A DNA stretch of 64,000 nucleotides from Tachypleus tridentatus (GCF_004210375.1 NC_134834.1:153903290-153967289); one strand, 5' to 3'; counted from the stretch's first letter, positions 36,961 to 47,844 are shown. Notes: generated from the letters alone by a model not told the origin. Made by a program: numbers and translations.

Positions 36961-36964
36961 ATGT

Positions 36965-37168
36965 ATCTCAAGACAGTTGGTATAGGCATTAAAACTTTAC
37001 TTAAAGTACAGAACTATGTTTCAACCTTCTTAGGTCATGTTCAGGTTAACAAATAGTTTGAAACTGATTGATCAGTTGCAAACGTTGTAAACCTGAACAT
37101 GACCATAGATCAAAATGTTCTGTACTTTATTTTAAGTAAAGTTTTAACTTGTACCAGCCATCTTGAGA
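36965..37168. repeat. Large imperfect palindrome
   Basis: The left arm 36965-37046 (TCTCAAGACAGTTGG ... GTCATGTTCAGGTT) pairs with the right arm 37091-37168 (ACCTGAACATGACC ... CCATCTTGAGA) around a ~45-base spacer. Shared inner words are ACTTTACTTAAA, AGTACAGAAC and their complements. The mismatch level suggests moderate age. From memory, similar text occurs in terminal repeats of Penelope-like elements, but that link is inference. Confidence 0.8.
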
Positions 37169-37239
37169 ATATATTAATGTTATGCAATATTTTCTAATTG
37201 CTAATCAAATACACTTAATTGTTTTGTCCCCTGCTAAAG

Positions 37240-37600
37240 TAAAAAAAGTTTGTAATGCACTGTTTAATCACCAGCATAAAACAGTTACTAAAACACTACC
37301 AAATTACTATAGTAGAATGTTTAGTAAAGTATAAGGTACTCACTAAGGTTGAACAGTTCATAAACATAACTTAATTACTAAGGTGTAAAAAGATTAAGCC
37401 ATTCATAAAATAGTCTAATCACTTACATAGATGGATAAAGTAGTTTATAAAATACTATCTAATCACTAGGGTAGAAGGATAAAATTATTTATAAAATAAT
37501 ACCTCATCACTGAAGATAAAGGACTTAAGAGAACACTACATAATTACCAAGGTAAAAAGCAATATAGTTCATAAAATCTGGCTGGCTAATGATTTGGGAA
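37240..37600. repeat. Diverged minisatellite, ~45-50-bp unit
   Basis: The phrase TTCATAAAATACTACCTAAT followed by CACTAAGGTAGAA recurs in variant form near 37347, 37400, 37445, 37488, 37530 and 37565. Related text is found at 35180-35280. Confidence 0.6.
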
Positions 37601-38104
37601 TGAAATAATTATTTTAATGGATTTTACATAATACAGATTTCTCTGAAGTTGTGAATGCACGTGTACCCTTTGTGATGGTATAGATTACAAGTAGTTGTTA
37701 CATCTTTAATCTTGTACCAATTCCTTCAGGAGTAGCTCTTCTAACACTAGTATCCACTAATGTCTAGTGTTGTGATGAACCACCTTTGTTTATTTTGAAA
37801 ATATTGTTCTCAGTGTGGGCTAAAATGCTGTGTTGCAGTGGAAGTTGCGAGGTGTTTCTACTGTGCTATGTAGGCTCAGAGAATAAAATGAACTACTAAA
37901 GCAACACATTACTTTCAGTATTCACTGCTCTACTTTTAAGCACATCTCTGCACCAACATAAGACTAATTATTTGTGTCTTGAGTGTATGTAATAATTAAA
38001 TATGTCTCAAATACTGGAAGTTATTCCAGGTAGCTGTTCACTGTTTTTAGATAATCAAATGTTAGTCATTCTATATAGGATTTATCTATAAGGCTTACTA
38101 TTTT

Positions 38105-38420
38105 ATACCTCAATTAACAGTTAGCTCTTCTAACATGGAGTACGTATATAATAGCCCTGATATATTCAGTAATTCCAGATTGTTTGTTAATCTACTGTCT
38201 TAGTCCTGATGCTTTGTATAGGTTTGTTACCTAAGAGTTCACTGTTGACCTGCTATCCTAGACCTGAGTGTTTTAGTGTCTGTGTGTGTCTGTTACTGTA
38301 TAGTTGACTGTTTTGACTGCTGTTGAAAGCCTAAACAAGTATGCAGGTCTGTTACCCCATTGCTGCTTGTTTAACTACTGTCCTGAAACTAACTTTTTAT
38401 GTAGGTCTTTTACTGTAGAG
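38105..38420. repeat. Diverged ~60-bp minisatellite, left part, split by a LINE
   Basis: A unit of the form CTGTCCTAGACCTGACTGTT followed by GTAGGTCTGTTACC and GTTGACTG recurs near 38196, 38255, 38318 and 38377. The same units resume at 45070, so the LINE at 38434 interrupted the array. Confidence 0.7.
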
Positions 38421-38433
38421 CTGGGTATTAATC
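38421..38433. repeat. Target-site duplication of LINE copy A, left
   Basis: CTGGGTATTAATC is repeated exactly at 45057-45069 after the 3' end of the LINE. Confidence 0.92.
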
Positions 38434-38862
38434 CCCTCTATGTGGATTCCTGTAAGGGGTGAGGGGACCTCCCAGGGAAGGTTTTGTTCTATCTGGTTAC
38501 CTTTTCTTGTATCAAAACATCCACCCACGTGTTTGCCGTGCGTGGCGACCCGTGAAGGGGAGGAGAGGATCCTGGTGGTTGAGGGGTCCAACCCTAATCC
38601 ACCACTTTGGCCTCGAATTCCTGTAGACGGGCGGCCTTTGGGTGGCCCCCCTTGGGTCAATCGGCTGGTCCACTTGGGCTAGAGTCAACCGTTGGAAGTT
38701 CTCAATGGGTGTTGTGGACATTGTGCCTGATGCTGGTGTTTGGGTATAGTGCTCACGAAACCCTGGCATTGCTGCATTGTCCTTGCATGACTTTGTAGTG
38801 CATCCCCTTGTAGGTCTCCATGGTGGGTGGGGTCAGTGGGTACCGAAAGTTTTCCTTTTCCT

Positions 38863-40123
38863 ATGGATCCTCCAAAAATTTAAATAAAATTGTAAAAAAA
38901 CAGTCAATGGGTAAGCAACCACGTCTTGAATACTCAGAACAGCAATCTTCAACATCAGTAACACACGTACCTCATTTTCTTATATTACATTATCTTTTGG
39001 AAAAACCTTTAGGGCAAATGTCCCCTTTTTTATTCAAAAGGGACTAGAGGGACTTGCTGGCTCTCTAAAGTCAGTAAAGAAGCTTCGATATGGTGACATA
39101 TTGGTTGAAACATCCACATCCCAACACAGTGAACTCCTCTTGAATTCAAAGGCAGTTGGGGATATACCTATTGAGGTTACACCCCATGCTACCTTGAATT
39201 CTTCACGAGGAGTTATTGTTGAAAAGGATTTGAAGAACGTTTCCGAGTCAGAGATTCTCGCTGGCCTCTCCACTCAGAGTTTCTGCAGTGAGGTGCATCT
39301 CCACTCGCAAAGATGGAGTTACACTGCCAACAAATGCCCAAGATATAACTTTTACTTCACTACGTGCACCTACCACCATCAAGGTAGGTTATCTCATTTG
39401 CAGGGTTCAGCCATACATACCAAACCCTCTTCGATGTTTCGAATGTCAGAGATTCGGCCACACAAAGACATCTTGTCGTGGTTCTCTGACATGTGCTTGT
39501 TGTGGAGGCAAGGACCACGATGCCTATGACTGTGACATGAACCCACATTGCGTAAACTGCAATGGTTCTCACCCCTCTTACTTTCATTCTTGCCCAAAAT
39601 GGTTGGAGGAAAAAGAGGTGCAGCATTTGAAAACGACGCATAACATTAGTTATTCTGAGGCTCGGAAATTGCTGTCCACAACTCCATCTCGGACATATGC
39701 TGCCGCACTTCATTCCACAACTACAGTGGGAGTGCAGACAGATCTCTCTGTGCCTCCAAGTGAATCGTTTTCAAAACAAATGAAAAGCCTTTTGACCTCC
39801 GTGGTTAAAAAGGTTGATGAATCGACTTCCACACCCATCTCTGTTCCTCCCATACCTTCCAACAAACCTCAAGATCCACGTCCTTCAGTTTCAAATAGAG
39901 GCATTTCTTCTGATACATCTTTTTCTCCCACCACAAGAGACAAAACAATTATTCGTTCGCGTCCTCAGTCACTGGATTCCCTTCCAATAACAAAAACCTG
40001 CCCACCTGACACAGAGCAGGATCCATGGAGGTTGATAGACCTCCTCCGACTAAAGACAGTAAATAAAAAAGATGTGGTCGTAAACCGAAGGGTTCTCCAG
40101 CCACTTCACCTACCCGTTCTTAA
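38863..40123 (+). pseudogene. LINE copy A ORF1, gag-like RNA-binding protein, frameshifted
   Basis: ORF1 packages element RNA in I/Jockey LINEs. The start is set by ATG at 38863, aligned with the ATG at 54732 of copy B; here a small deletion brings an early stop after six codons. Conserved text then continues in 39101-39273 (NSKAVGDIPIEVTPHATLNS) and, after a shift near 39280, in 39288-40000. Three cysteine knuckles follow: CFECQRFGHTKTSC, CACCGGKDHDAYDC and CVNCNGSHPSYFHSC, then CPKWLEEKEVQ and ISYSEARKLL as usual for the family. A last shift near 40010 leads to a TAA at 40121-40123, two bases before the ORF2 ATG. The protein is broken in at least three places. Confidence 0.85.
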
Positions 40124-40125
40124 AA

Positions 40126-43100
40126 ATGGCCACCTTGATACAATGGAACTGTCGAGGTTTACATTCTAATCTGGATGATATCAAAATGCTGATTGCTTCC
40201 TACCATCCTGTTTGTCTTTCTTTACAAGAAACATTTCTCAAAACTGCTGATACTGTATCCATTTGGCAAGTTTTCTCTGTACAGAAATGACAGGTTGTAT
40301 GATGGTCGAGTACATGGAGGGGTGGCACTGTTGGTTGATTAACACGTGCCCACCCTGTCTTTGTCACTCAACACACCCTTGGAGGATGGGGCCATCCGTG
40401 TTTCCTTGGGTCATACCATCACTGTTTATTCTCTGTACCTGTTACCTGGAGAGACATACGATCAATCAGATCTTGATGCTCTCATTGAACAGTTGCCATC
40501 TCCATTTATAATCCTAGGGGGATTTTAATGGACATCATCCCCTCTGGGGAAGTGCTATTATTGATGGGAGGGGCCGATCTGTAGAGCGGATGCTCTCTGA
40601 TCACAATCTTTCTCTTTTCAATACTGGTTCTTCCACTTACCTTCATGCACCCAGTCAGTCCTTTACTGCTATTGATCTCTCAGTTTGCTCCCCTTCATTA
40701 TTCTCCCATTTTTCATGGAGGGTTGACAGTAATCCACTAGGCAGTGATCATTTTCCGATCCTTTTGAGAGAGACTGGCCATGGTCGATGCCACTCTACCT
40801 GCGTGCCCCAGTGGAAGCTGGATCAGGCACACTGGCCCACTTTCACTGCTCTCGCAGAACTTGATCATGCCATCGTAAATCAGCCATCAATAGACGACTG
40901 TGTAGCAGCTGTAACTGACTGTATTACACATGCAGCTGCTCAGTGTATTCCTAAAACCTCGACACGTTTTCCACGATATCCTCGTCCGTGGTGGAATCCT
41001 GCTTGCCACTTAGCACGGAAGGCTCAAAAGCGGGTCTGGGATACTTTTCGTAGATATCCCACACTTTCAAACCGGGTTGCTTTACAACATGCTAGATGGG
41101 TAAGACGTCAAAGCCAGAAGGAATCTTGGATTAAGTTCACAACCAGCATATCTTCTACCACCAGTTCCAAGTCATATGGGACAGGATTCGAAAGGTTAAT
41201 GGGCACTACAATTCTCTCCCCCTCTCGATTTTACTCTCTGATAGTCAGGAGGTGACTGATGTTTGGAACATCGCTAACACTCTAGGTGAAAGCTTTTGCC
41301 GGGTATCTAGCACTTCTGCTTGTTCCTCCACCTTCCTGGCCATCAAGACTCGGGCAGAGCGATCACCTCTTTCCTTTCGAACTGACAGTTTCTTTGACTA
41401 TAATTGTCCCTTTACCCTGGTGGAACTAAAAATGGCCCTTCATCGGTCTGCCAGTACGTCTGTTGGACCTAAAGTTATTCATTATGACATGCTGCACCAT
41501 CTATCTCCTGCTTCTCTTGATGTCCTTCTGATTGTTTTCAACTGGAATTGGCAGGAAAATGTTTTTCCTGATGCCTGGCGCCAGGCTATTATTTTACCTT
41601 TCTCTAAGCCAGGGAAAGATCCCAAAATTCCTACAAACTATCGTCCAATTGCTTTGACGAGCTGTCTCTGTAAGACATTAGAAAGGATGGTTAATGCTCG
41701 TCTTGTTTGGTTCCTTGAATCAAACAACCTCCTCTCGCCCACCCAGTGTGGGTTCCGTCGACAGCACTCCACCACAGACCACCTAATTTGTCTTGAAACA
41801 TCTATCAGAGAAGCCTTTCTCAACTGCCAACATCTTGTATCAATATTCTTTGACATAGAGAAGCCTTACGACACAACATGGAGGTATGGCATTTTGCGAG
41901 ACCTTTATACATATGGGTTACGTGGCCATCTACCCATGTTTATTAAAAATTTTTTTAATGGACAGGGGATTCCAAGTTCGTGTGGGTTCGACACTTTCCC
42001 GTTCTTTTGTGCAGGAAGTTGAAGTCCCTCAAGGCTGTGTATTGAGTGTTACACTCTTCAGTATAAAGATAAATGCCATCACTGAACAACTCCCTCTCAC
42101 TGTTGCGAATGGGCTGTATGTCGACGACTTTCACATCTCATGTCAGTCGTCAAACGTGAGATATATTGAGCGGCAACTACAAACCGCCCTCAATTGTGTA
42201 CGGAAGTGGACTCTGGCGAACGGCTTTAATTTCTCTCTCTCCAAAACTGTATGCATGCACTTCTGCCGTCGACGGGGTATTCACCCTGATCCTGAACTTC
42301 ATATCGGTGAAGTTTTGCTGCCAGTGGTCCTGGAGACCAAGTTCTTGGGGCTTATCTTTGATCTTAAACTGACCATTATACCACACTTAAAGCAGCTTCG
42401 GGTCAAATGCACAAGAGCACTGAACATCCTCCGTGTTCTCTCTTCTACCAGTTGGGGGGCAGATCGCTGTTCAATGTTGAAGGTATATCGTGCTCTTATT
42501 AGATCGAAACTCGATTATGGATCAATGGTCTATGGCTCTGCCAGACCCTTAAAGATGCTGGACCCCATTCATCACCAAGGACTTCGACTCTGCACTGGGG
42601 CTTTTCGTACCTCTCCAGTTTAAAGTATATACATTGAATCTCATGAACCTTCTCTACACCTTCGCCGTTTGCAACTATCTTTACAGTATACTTGTAAACT
42701 TCATTCTTTACCAAAGCATCCCACCTGGAAATGTGTTTTCCTTCCTCGGTAGGCAGTACTTTCTCAGAACAGACGATCTGTCATTGCTCCGTTTGGCCTT
42801 CGCATCCGGGCACAATTGGATGAATTGGGTCTGTCCTTGGATACCATTGCAGATTCCACAGGTCAGCCCATCCCACCATGGCTTATTACAGCCCCCAAAT
42901 TTGACCTTTCTTTCAGTCACCTAAAAAAGGCAGATACTCCAGATTGGGAAGTACCGTCTTTTATTCAATGAATATCTTTCAAACAATCATTCAGTTCCCA
43001 TTTATGCAGATGGTTCCAAATCAGGTAATTCAGTGGGCTTTGCTATGGTTTGCTATGGGTCAGTAGTTGCGCGCAGAATCATTTCTACAGCTTCTGTGTT

Positions 43101-43911
43101 CACTGCTGAACTGTATGCCATATCTCTTGCCCTGGATCATATTGCAGCTGAGCAGTACTCCAACTGCACTATTTATACTGATTCGCTTAGTTCTATACTT
43201 GCCTTGGAATCGCTACATGTTGGCTCACATCCTATTCTCGCTGATATTCGAAACCGACTGGCCCATTTCTCATTAGCAGCTACTTCAATCCAGTTTTTCT
43301 GGATACCAGGCCATGTTGGTATTCACGGGAACGAGCTTGCAGACATGGCAGCTAAATCTGTCTGCTCCAGCACCATCACTCCTATACCTATTCCATACAT
43401 GGACTATGGTGTTGTCTTCAAGGCTCGGCTCTGTGCCAGCTGGCAGTCCACTTGGAGTGAGCAACGCGACAACAAACTTTTTCAAATCAAACCCAAAATT
43501 GGACTTTGGCCATCTAGCTTCCATAAAGTTCAGAAGGAGGAAGTTGTTCTCACTAGGCTACGCATTGGTCACAGTGTTTTAACTCATCGTTTTCTTTTAT
43601 CTGGAACTGATGCACCTATGTGTAGTTTGTGTGACACTCAACTCACTATCAGCCACGTTTTACTTTCTTGCCATCGTTACAATTCTCAACGACGGCAATA
43701 TTTTAAACATATTTTTTCTCAGGGTCAGTCTCTAACATTGGACAGAGTTATTGGTGATGGTGACTCTGTCCATCTTGATAATGTTTTTAATTTTTTAATG
43801 GCCATTAATCTTTTAATCTCATTTAAGTGTTGCATATTTATTCATTACACCTTTTTTACAGTTTTAATCTCTCTCATTCAATTTGACATTGGACAATGGC
43901 CAGAATGTTAA
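40126..43911 (+). pseudogene. LINE copy A ORF2: endonuclease, reverse transcriptase, RNase H, frameshifted
   Basis: ORF2 cuts target DNA and copies element RNA into it. It starts MATLIQWNCRGLHSN at 40126 (APE-type endonuclease), with LQETFL and, after shifts near 40270 and 40530, GSDHFPILL near 40745. Reverse transcriptase follows: KPGKDPKIPTNYRPIALTS, GFRRQHSTTDHL, motif A FFDIEKPYDTTW near 41850, a frameshift at a T tract near 41950, VPQGCVLS, and catalytic YVDD at 42117-42128. After another shift near 42625, RNase H has ADGSKSG at 43006, FTAELYAI, YTDSLSS and HVGIHGNELADMAA, so all acidic residues are kept. A C-terminal CSLCDTQLTISHVLLSC zinc motif precedes the stop at 43909. Domains are complete but the frame is not. 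Confidence 0.9.
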
Positions 43912-43916
43912 ATAAC

Positions 43917-44860
43917 TCGACACCAGGACTGGAAAGGCCAACTTCAGGTGACTTACGCTACTGTTTGAACTATCCGTTTGAACTACTCTTTAGTCGTCCT
44001 GGCAAGTTGTTATTATACTTTTGCTGCATATCATTTCACACTTTTACTACTTTACTTTTTAGTACTGGCCATTATTGACTCATAACCCAGAACCAGGACT
44101 GGAAAGACCAACTTCAGGTGACTGACGGTGGTTTTTATACTTACCTGTTAGTCTTCCTGGTGGGTTATGATCATTACCATTCTGCTACAGGTAGTTCTTT
44201 ACAACTTTGTTGACTGGATGTCAACATTGGTTTTTACGCCATTTTCTGTTTTTATTGCCATTTTGCTTTTATCTTCAATTACTTTTACAAATTTTACTCC
44301 ATTTACTTGACTTTTATCTTTTTACTGGACATTTGGCTACTCATTATTACGATTTTGTGGAGTGTCTTTTAAAACTTTTATTCTTTTACATTGTGATAAT
44401 AGCTGCTATGACACAACCCGGAACCAGGACTGGAAAGGCCAACTTCAGGTGATTGTCGGTGGTTCTTGAACTTACCTGTTAGTCTTCCTGGTGGGTTATG
44501 ATCATTACCATTTTGCTAGAGTAAATATTTTACAACTTTGAAGACTGGATGTCACCATTGGTTTTTACACCATTTTCTGTTTTAATTGCTGTTTTATTTT
44601 TACCTTCATTTACTTTTACAAATTTTACTCCATTTTCTTGACTTTATCTTTTTACTGGACATTTAGCTACTCATTGTTACAATTTTGCTATGTATCTTTT
44701 AAAACTTCTATTCTTTTACATTTTGATACTGGTTGCTATGACACATAACCCGGAACCAGGACTGGAAAGACTAACTTCAGGTGACTGACGGTGGTTCTTG
44801 AACTTACCTGTTAGTCTTCCTGGTGGGTTATGATCATTACCTTTTTGCTGGAGTAAATAC
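43917..44860 (+). repeat. ~331-bp tandem repeats in the LINE 3' UTR
   Basis: The phrase AACCAGGACTGGAAAG, then CCAACTTCAGGTGACTGACG and TGTTAGTCTTCCTGGTGGGT, begins at 44091, 44422 and 44754 (spacing 331 and 332). A diverged shorter unit starts near 43920. The open frames in this region (43896-44078, 44207-44452) are chance. Confidence 0.92.
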
Positions 44861-45056
44861 CTTACAACTTCTTATACTCTGCCTTATATCTTAACATTGT
44901 AGACTAGGTGTCAACATTGGTTTTATACTTTCTTGTTTTACCTTCATTTCCATTTATGTCTATTACTACATTTATTTATTTTTTACTTTTTTACCAAATG
45001 TCTGGCGCAGATAGCCTCACTGCTTTGTGTCATAAAACACTAAATCAATCAATCAA

Positions 45057-45069
45057 CTGGGTATTAATC
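45057..45069. repeat. Target-site duplication of LINE copy A, right
   Basis: Exact repeat of the 13-mer at 38421-38433, directly after the ATCA-repeat tail of the LINE. Confidence 0.92.
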
Positions 45070-45200
45070 TGCTTTACTGAAATGACTGTTGTGCTGGAAC
45101 TGATTGTTGAACTGTTCTCCTAGACCTGACTGTTTATGTGGATCTGTTACCCCAGAACTGATTATTTACCTGCTGTCCTAGAAATGAATGAGACTGCCTG
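45070..45200. repeat. Diverged ~60-bp minisatellite, right part
   Basis: Continues the array broken by the LINE: TTCTCCTAGACCTGACTGTT near 45115 and CTGCTGTCCTAGAAATGA near 45170. Confidence 0.7.
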
Positions 45201-45451
45201 AGATTGAATATACGTAATATTCTGCTTCTCTTAGAGTGTAGCTTATGAAGTTGTATCTAATTAAATGTTGTAATTATGTTGCATTAAGCTTGCACAAAAT
45301 CTTGATAAAGTGAAGTATAAGCAGTTGCACCAGATATTTTATGGAATATATATGTGGAAGATATTTAATCTTTATAAATGGATTTACTGATTGATTCTAT
45401 TTCTTGTTCAAGAATTTTGCAGTTAGATTTCTTATTTGTTTTTTTTTTCAG

Positions 45452-45530
45452 CATTTTGTTTTGTTTGCAAGATTACAACGTGTGGATTAGTGATATTTGT
45501 TGTTTGAACACATACTGAGATTGTAAGGTA
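45452..45530 (+). other. Probable 5' UTR part of exon 1 of the dipeptidase gene
   Basis: A long T tract followed by CAG at 45449-45451 resembles a 3' splice site. If used, a non-coding first exon lies farther upstream and this segment is 5' UTR leading to the ATG at 45531. Alternatively transcription starts nearby and the site is unused. Confidence 0.5.
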
Positions 45531-45862
45531 ATGGCAGCCCAGTATAGACCATACCGAGATGAAGATGGCATAGAAAATGAACAGATGGATTGGGGTGATC
45601 AAGAAGCTGGTACAGTTCAAATCTATGAGAAAACTTCCAGTAATAGAGTTATTTCAAACAGAAATCTAGTTATTGGTGGAGTGGGAGTAGCCTTGCTTGG
45701 TGCACTTATGGGGTTGCTTGTTGGCTACTTTGCACATTCTGGACATATTAACTGTAAACCAAGTCTTGCTGTTGCTTTATATTCTATTAAGGATGAGGAC
45801 CCATCTATCAGATCCAAAATCCTAGCTTTGGTGGATCCAAAAAACATCAAAGCTAATTTGAG
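45531..45862 (+). CDS. NAALADase / glutamate carboxypeptidase II-like, coding exon 1
   Basis: The family (M28B peptidases: NAALAD2, FOLH1) removes C-terminal glutamate from peptides or folates outside the cell. This exon gives an acidic cytosolic tail (about residues 1-41), a basic edge, one membrane span at about 46-67 (LVIGGVGVALLGALMGLLVG), and the start of the outer domain, as in type II membrane members. The start is the first ATG after a splice-like tract; the tail is about 20 residues longer than in human FOLH1. The exon ends AG|GTTAGT in phase 2, and joins the G at 45965 to make arginine. The remaining exons are 45965, 49755, 52540, probably 53111, and others outside the window. The name rests on exons 2-4. 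Confidence 0.85.
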
Positions 45863-45964
45863 GTTAGTTTATACTGTTGATTTTCTGTTGTAAAACTTTA
45901 TCTGATTATTAACTGATTCAGTATCACACTGTAAAGGTCTGTAGTGAATATTTGATTCTTACAG

Positions 45965-46229
45965 GATGTTTAGTGACACACCTCGTGTGGCTGGGAGCCA
46001 GGCAGACCAGGAGCTAACATTGTACATTAAGAGTCTTTGGGAAACTCAGAAGCTTGAAAATGTAAAAAAAGTGACCTACGATGTATTGCTGTCCCTTCCC
46101 AATGCAAGTAGTCCAAACAAAGTTAATATAGTTAATGAAGATGGTAGTGTCTTCTTTTCTTCTAATATTTCATTTGAAAAACATGGAGATTCACTGTATG
46201 TTGCCTACTCTCCAAATGGAAATGTCACG
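45965..46229 (+). CDS. NAALADase-like, coding exon 2
   Basis: Starts after TTACAG at 45964 and ends ACG|GTATGT in phase 0. It encodes residues 111-199. The segment FSDTPRVAGSQADQEL matches the region before the apical domain (the family has a PHLAGT-type site here). VTYDVLLSLPN and INIVNEDG-like text (VNIVNEDGSVFF) match the conserved YDVLLSYPN and IINEDG of FOLH1. N-glycosylation sites NAS, NIS and NVT fit an extracellular location. The first intron is only 102 bases. Confidence 0.92.
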
Positions 46230-46463
46230 GTATGTTTATCAGTACAAATTTACCTGCTTCTCTTTAGTAAGAAATCATTATTAAAGAAATGTTTTTGTTT
46301 TTTGTATGTTTATTTTTGAGGAGGACAGCCAGAGGGTGAATTTACTTTAACTTTTTTCTGGAAAATTTTTAAATTGTCTCAGAATTGATGTGATTTTTTA
46401 CAGTAATAATTCTCCAAAAGATCCAAGATTTGAGCTCATGATTAATATCTTGCAAGAAGCTTC
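46230..46463. other. Start of intron 2 of the dipeptidase gene
   Basis: Read-through after the donor at 46230 stays open to 46319 but is intronic, because the protein continues in phase at 49755. Confidence 0.7.
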
Positions 46464-46573
46464 TTTTTTATTGTTAAACACAAAGCTACATAGTGGACAA
46501 TTACTGCTTTAGCACTGATATCAAACCACAGTTTCAAGTGTTGCAAGTCTGCAGATGTACCACTGTGCCACAG
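46464..46573 (-). repeat. SINE family 3, reversed, diverged
   Basis: On the minus strand: GTGGCACAGTGGTACATCTG (A-box region), GGTTTGATATCAGTG (B-box like) and CTATGTAGCTTTGTGTTTAA. It shares its tail words with 16551. Confidence 0.6.
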
Positions 46574-46733
46574 GTTTTTAAAAACATCAGTTGCATCACC
46601 CTTTTAGTTTCATTCAGAACCAAAGCTGTGAGCTACCTATACTGCCCACTGCACAAAGTAATTGTTGAGCTGTTCAGCCATACTGTTTGATGCTCAGTAA
46701 TAACATGGCAGTAAATCTACATTTCTAATATTT
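46574..46733 (+). repeat. Dispersed ~160-bp repeat, copy 1
   Basis: Matches 51219-51383 closely. Shared landmarks are GTTTTTAAAAACAT, TTAGTTTCATTCAGAA, CAAAGCTGTGAGCTACCTAT, TAATTGTTGAGCTGTT and AAATCTACATTT. Its nature is unknown; it abuts the inverted-repeat element that follows. Confidence 0.85.
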
Positions 46734-46789
46734 AAATTATATATACACACAAAAAATAAACATGAACTAATCACGAACTTGATATAAAA

Positions 46790-46937
46790 ATTAAAGCTTC
46801 ACATGACGGTATTAAGGTCATTTATTTGCAGTTACATGTTTCATGCTTCACTGATTACACTGCATTATAAAATGGTGGGAAAATACAGAACGTTACTGCA
46901 TTCGATTGTTGATGAGAACATCATCAAAGTCATGCAA
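46790..46937. repeat. Long terminal inverted repeat, left arm
   Basis: Begins ATTAAAGCTTCACATGAC and is the inverted counterpart of 47845-47990. Shared words include GGTCATTTATTTGCAGTTAC, ACACTGCATTATAAAATGG and GATTGTTGATGAGAAC. Confidence 0.9.
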
Positions 46938-47039
46938 TTTGTAAAGTTTCCATGAAATTATTTATACCACTATTTTAGAGGAATTTCATTTAATTCTGGC
47001 CTATATTTATGAATGAAATGTTCTCCATAGTTTTTCTGG

Positions 47040-47745
47040 TTTGCTCAGTCTTTTCCAACCTTATAGAATGATATTACACTGCATTTTGGGTGCTTTTTCT
47101 TTGCACATTGGTCTAAATGTTTACTCGGTCTGATTTGTTGCAGTTCTGGGTAACTTATCTGTTGTCTGTAGATAGTCATTTTGTTCTTTAATTGGTCCCC
47201 AGTCTGTCCAATGTAATCCAATCCATAATCTGCACATTTACACAATATATTAAATTTTTTGATGTACAGTCCATCTCTGTGTTGGTATGAAAAGTTTCTC
47301 CTGAACTTCTGAATTTTAAGTCTTTCTTTTCCTGAATGAGTTTGCATGTTTTGTAACATGGGTGACTGCATTGTTTAGCCCTGTTTTCCTTGGTTGACTG
47401 CTTAAACTTCAAATTTTTAAGAATTATTTTTAAATTAGGGGCTTGTCTCTTGCTTTTCACCTAAGTTGCATCAGCCAGATTATGTAGACTTTCTTTTTCT
47501 GATCCGTAGAATATTTCCTTTGATGCTTGAATTATTTTGTAAATATCTGGATTATTTGGATTGTGTGTTTGTACAAATGAAATTTTTTTGTCATTGTTTT
47601 CTCTTTGTTTGACTGCCCTCAGGGTATCTGCTGGAATATTTTTGGCTCGATCTATTCCCGTCTCAATTAAAGTTATTGGGTAGTTTCTTCATTGAAGGCA
47701 GATTGACAATTCTTGCAACCTTTGTTCCTTTATTTGGGGTCTGAG
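47040..47745 (-). pseudogene. Penelope-like retroelement, C-terminal part with GIY-YIG-type region
   Basis: On the minus strand the frames spell the region after the reverse transcriptase of Penelope-like elements. RAKNIPADTLRAVKQ and FVQTHNPNNPDIYKIIQASK appear in broken frames near 47560-47660. KSKRQAPNLKIILKNLKFK lies in 47188-47460. A linker with paired cysteines follows, and then in 47045-47371 LYIKKFNILCKCADYGLDYI, GQTGDQLKNKMTIYRQQI and SKHLDQCAKKK, the GIY-YIG-like end. One frameshift separates the last two frames. The reverse transcriptase itself is missing. It lies between long inverted repeats in intron 2 of the dipeptidase gene, in opposite orientation to it. Confidence 0.8.
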
Positions 47746-47844
47746 ACTATGGTACATATGCACTGGGCCATGTTGAAAGGAATGTTAGTCTTTGTGTGTC
47801 TTGGATGACAAGATGTAAAGTCCAAATATTGAAATGAGTCTGTA

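Larger units (their letters stand above)
38434..45056 (+). mobile_element. I/Jockey-type LINE, copy A, long insertion with 13-bp target duplication
   Basis: A 6.6-kb non-LTR retrotransposon. It has a 5' leader (38434-38862), ORF1 with three zinc knuckles, ORF2 with endonuclease, reverse transcriptase and RNase H, and a long 3' UTR with ~331-bp tandem repeats. It ends AACACTAAATCAATCAATCA. An exact 13-bp duplication brackets it. Both ORFs carry frameshifts or stops, so it should not make intact proteins. Presence of RNase H points to the I group. It may be slightly 5'-truncated, because the leader of the other copies could extend farther. Two related partial copies lie at 54306 and 58793, same strand. 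Confidence 0.92.

Noticed and set aside
38397..38798. Several overlapping frames on both strands
   Set aside because: They lie in the GC-richer 5' leader of LINE copy A, which is also present as non-coding leader in copies B and C.
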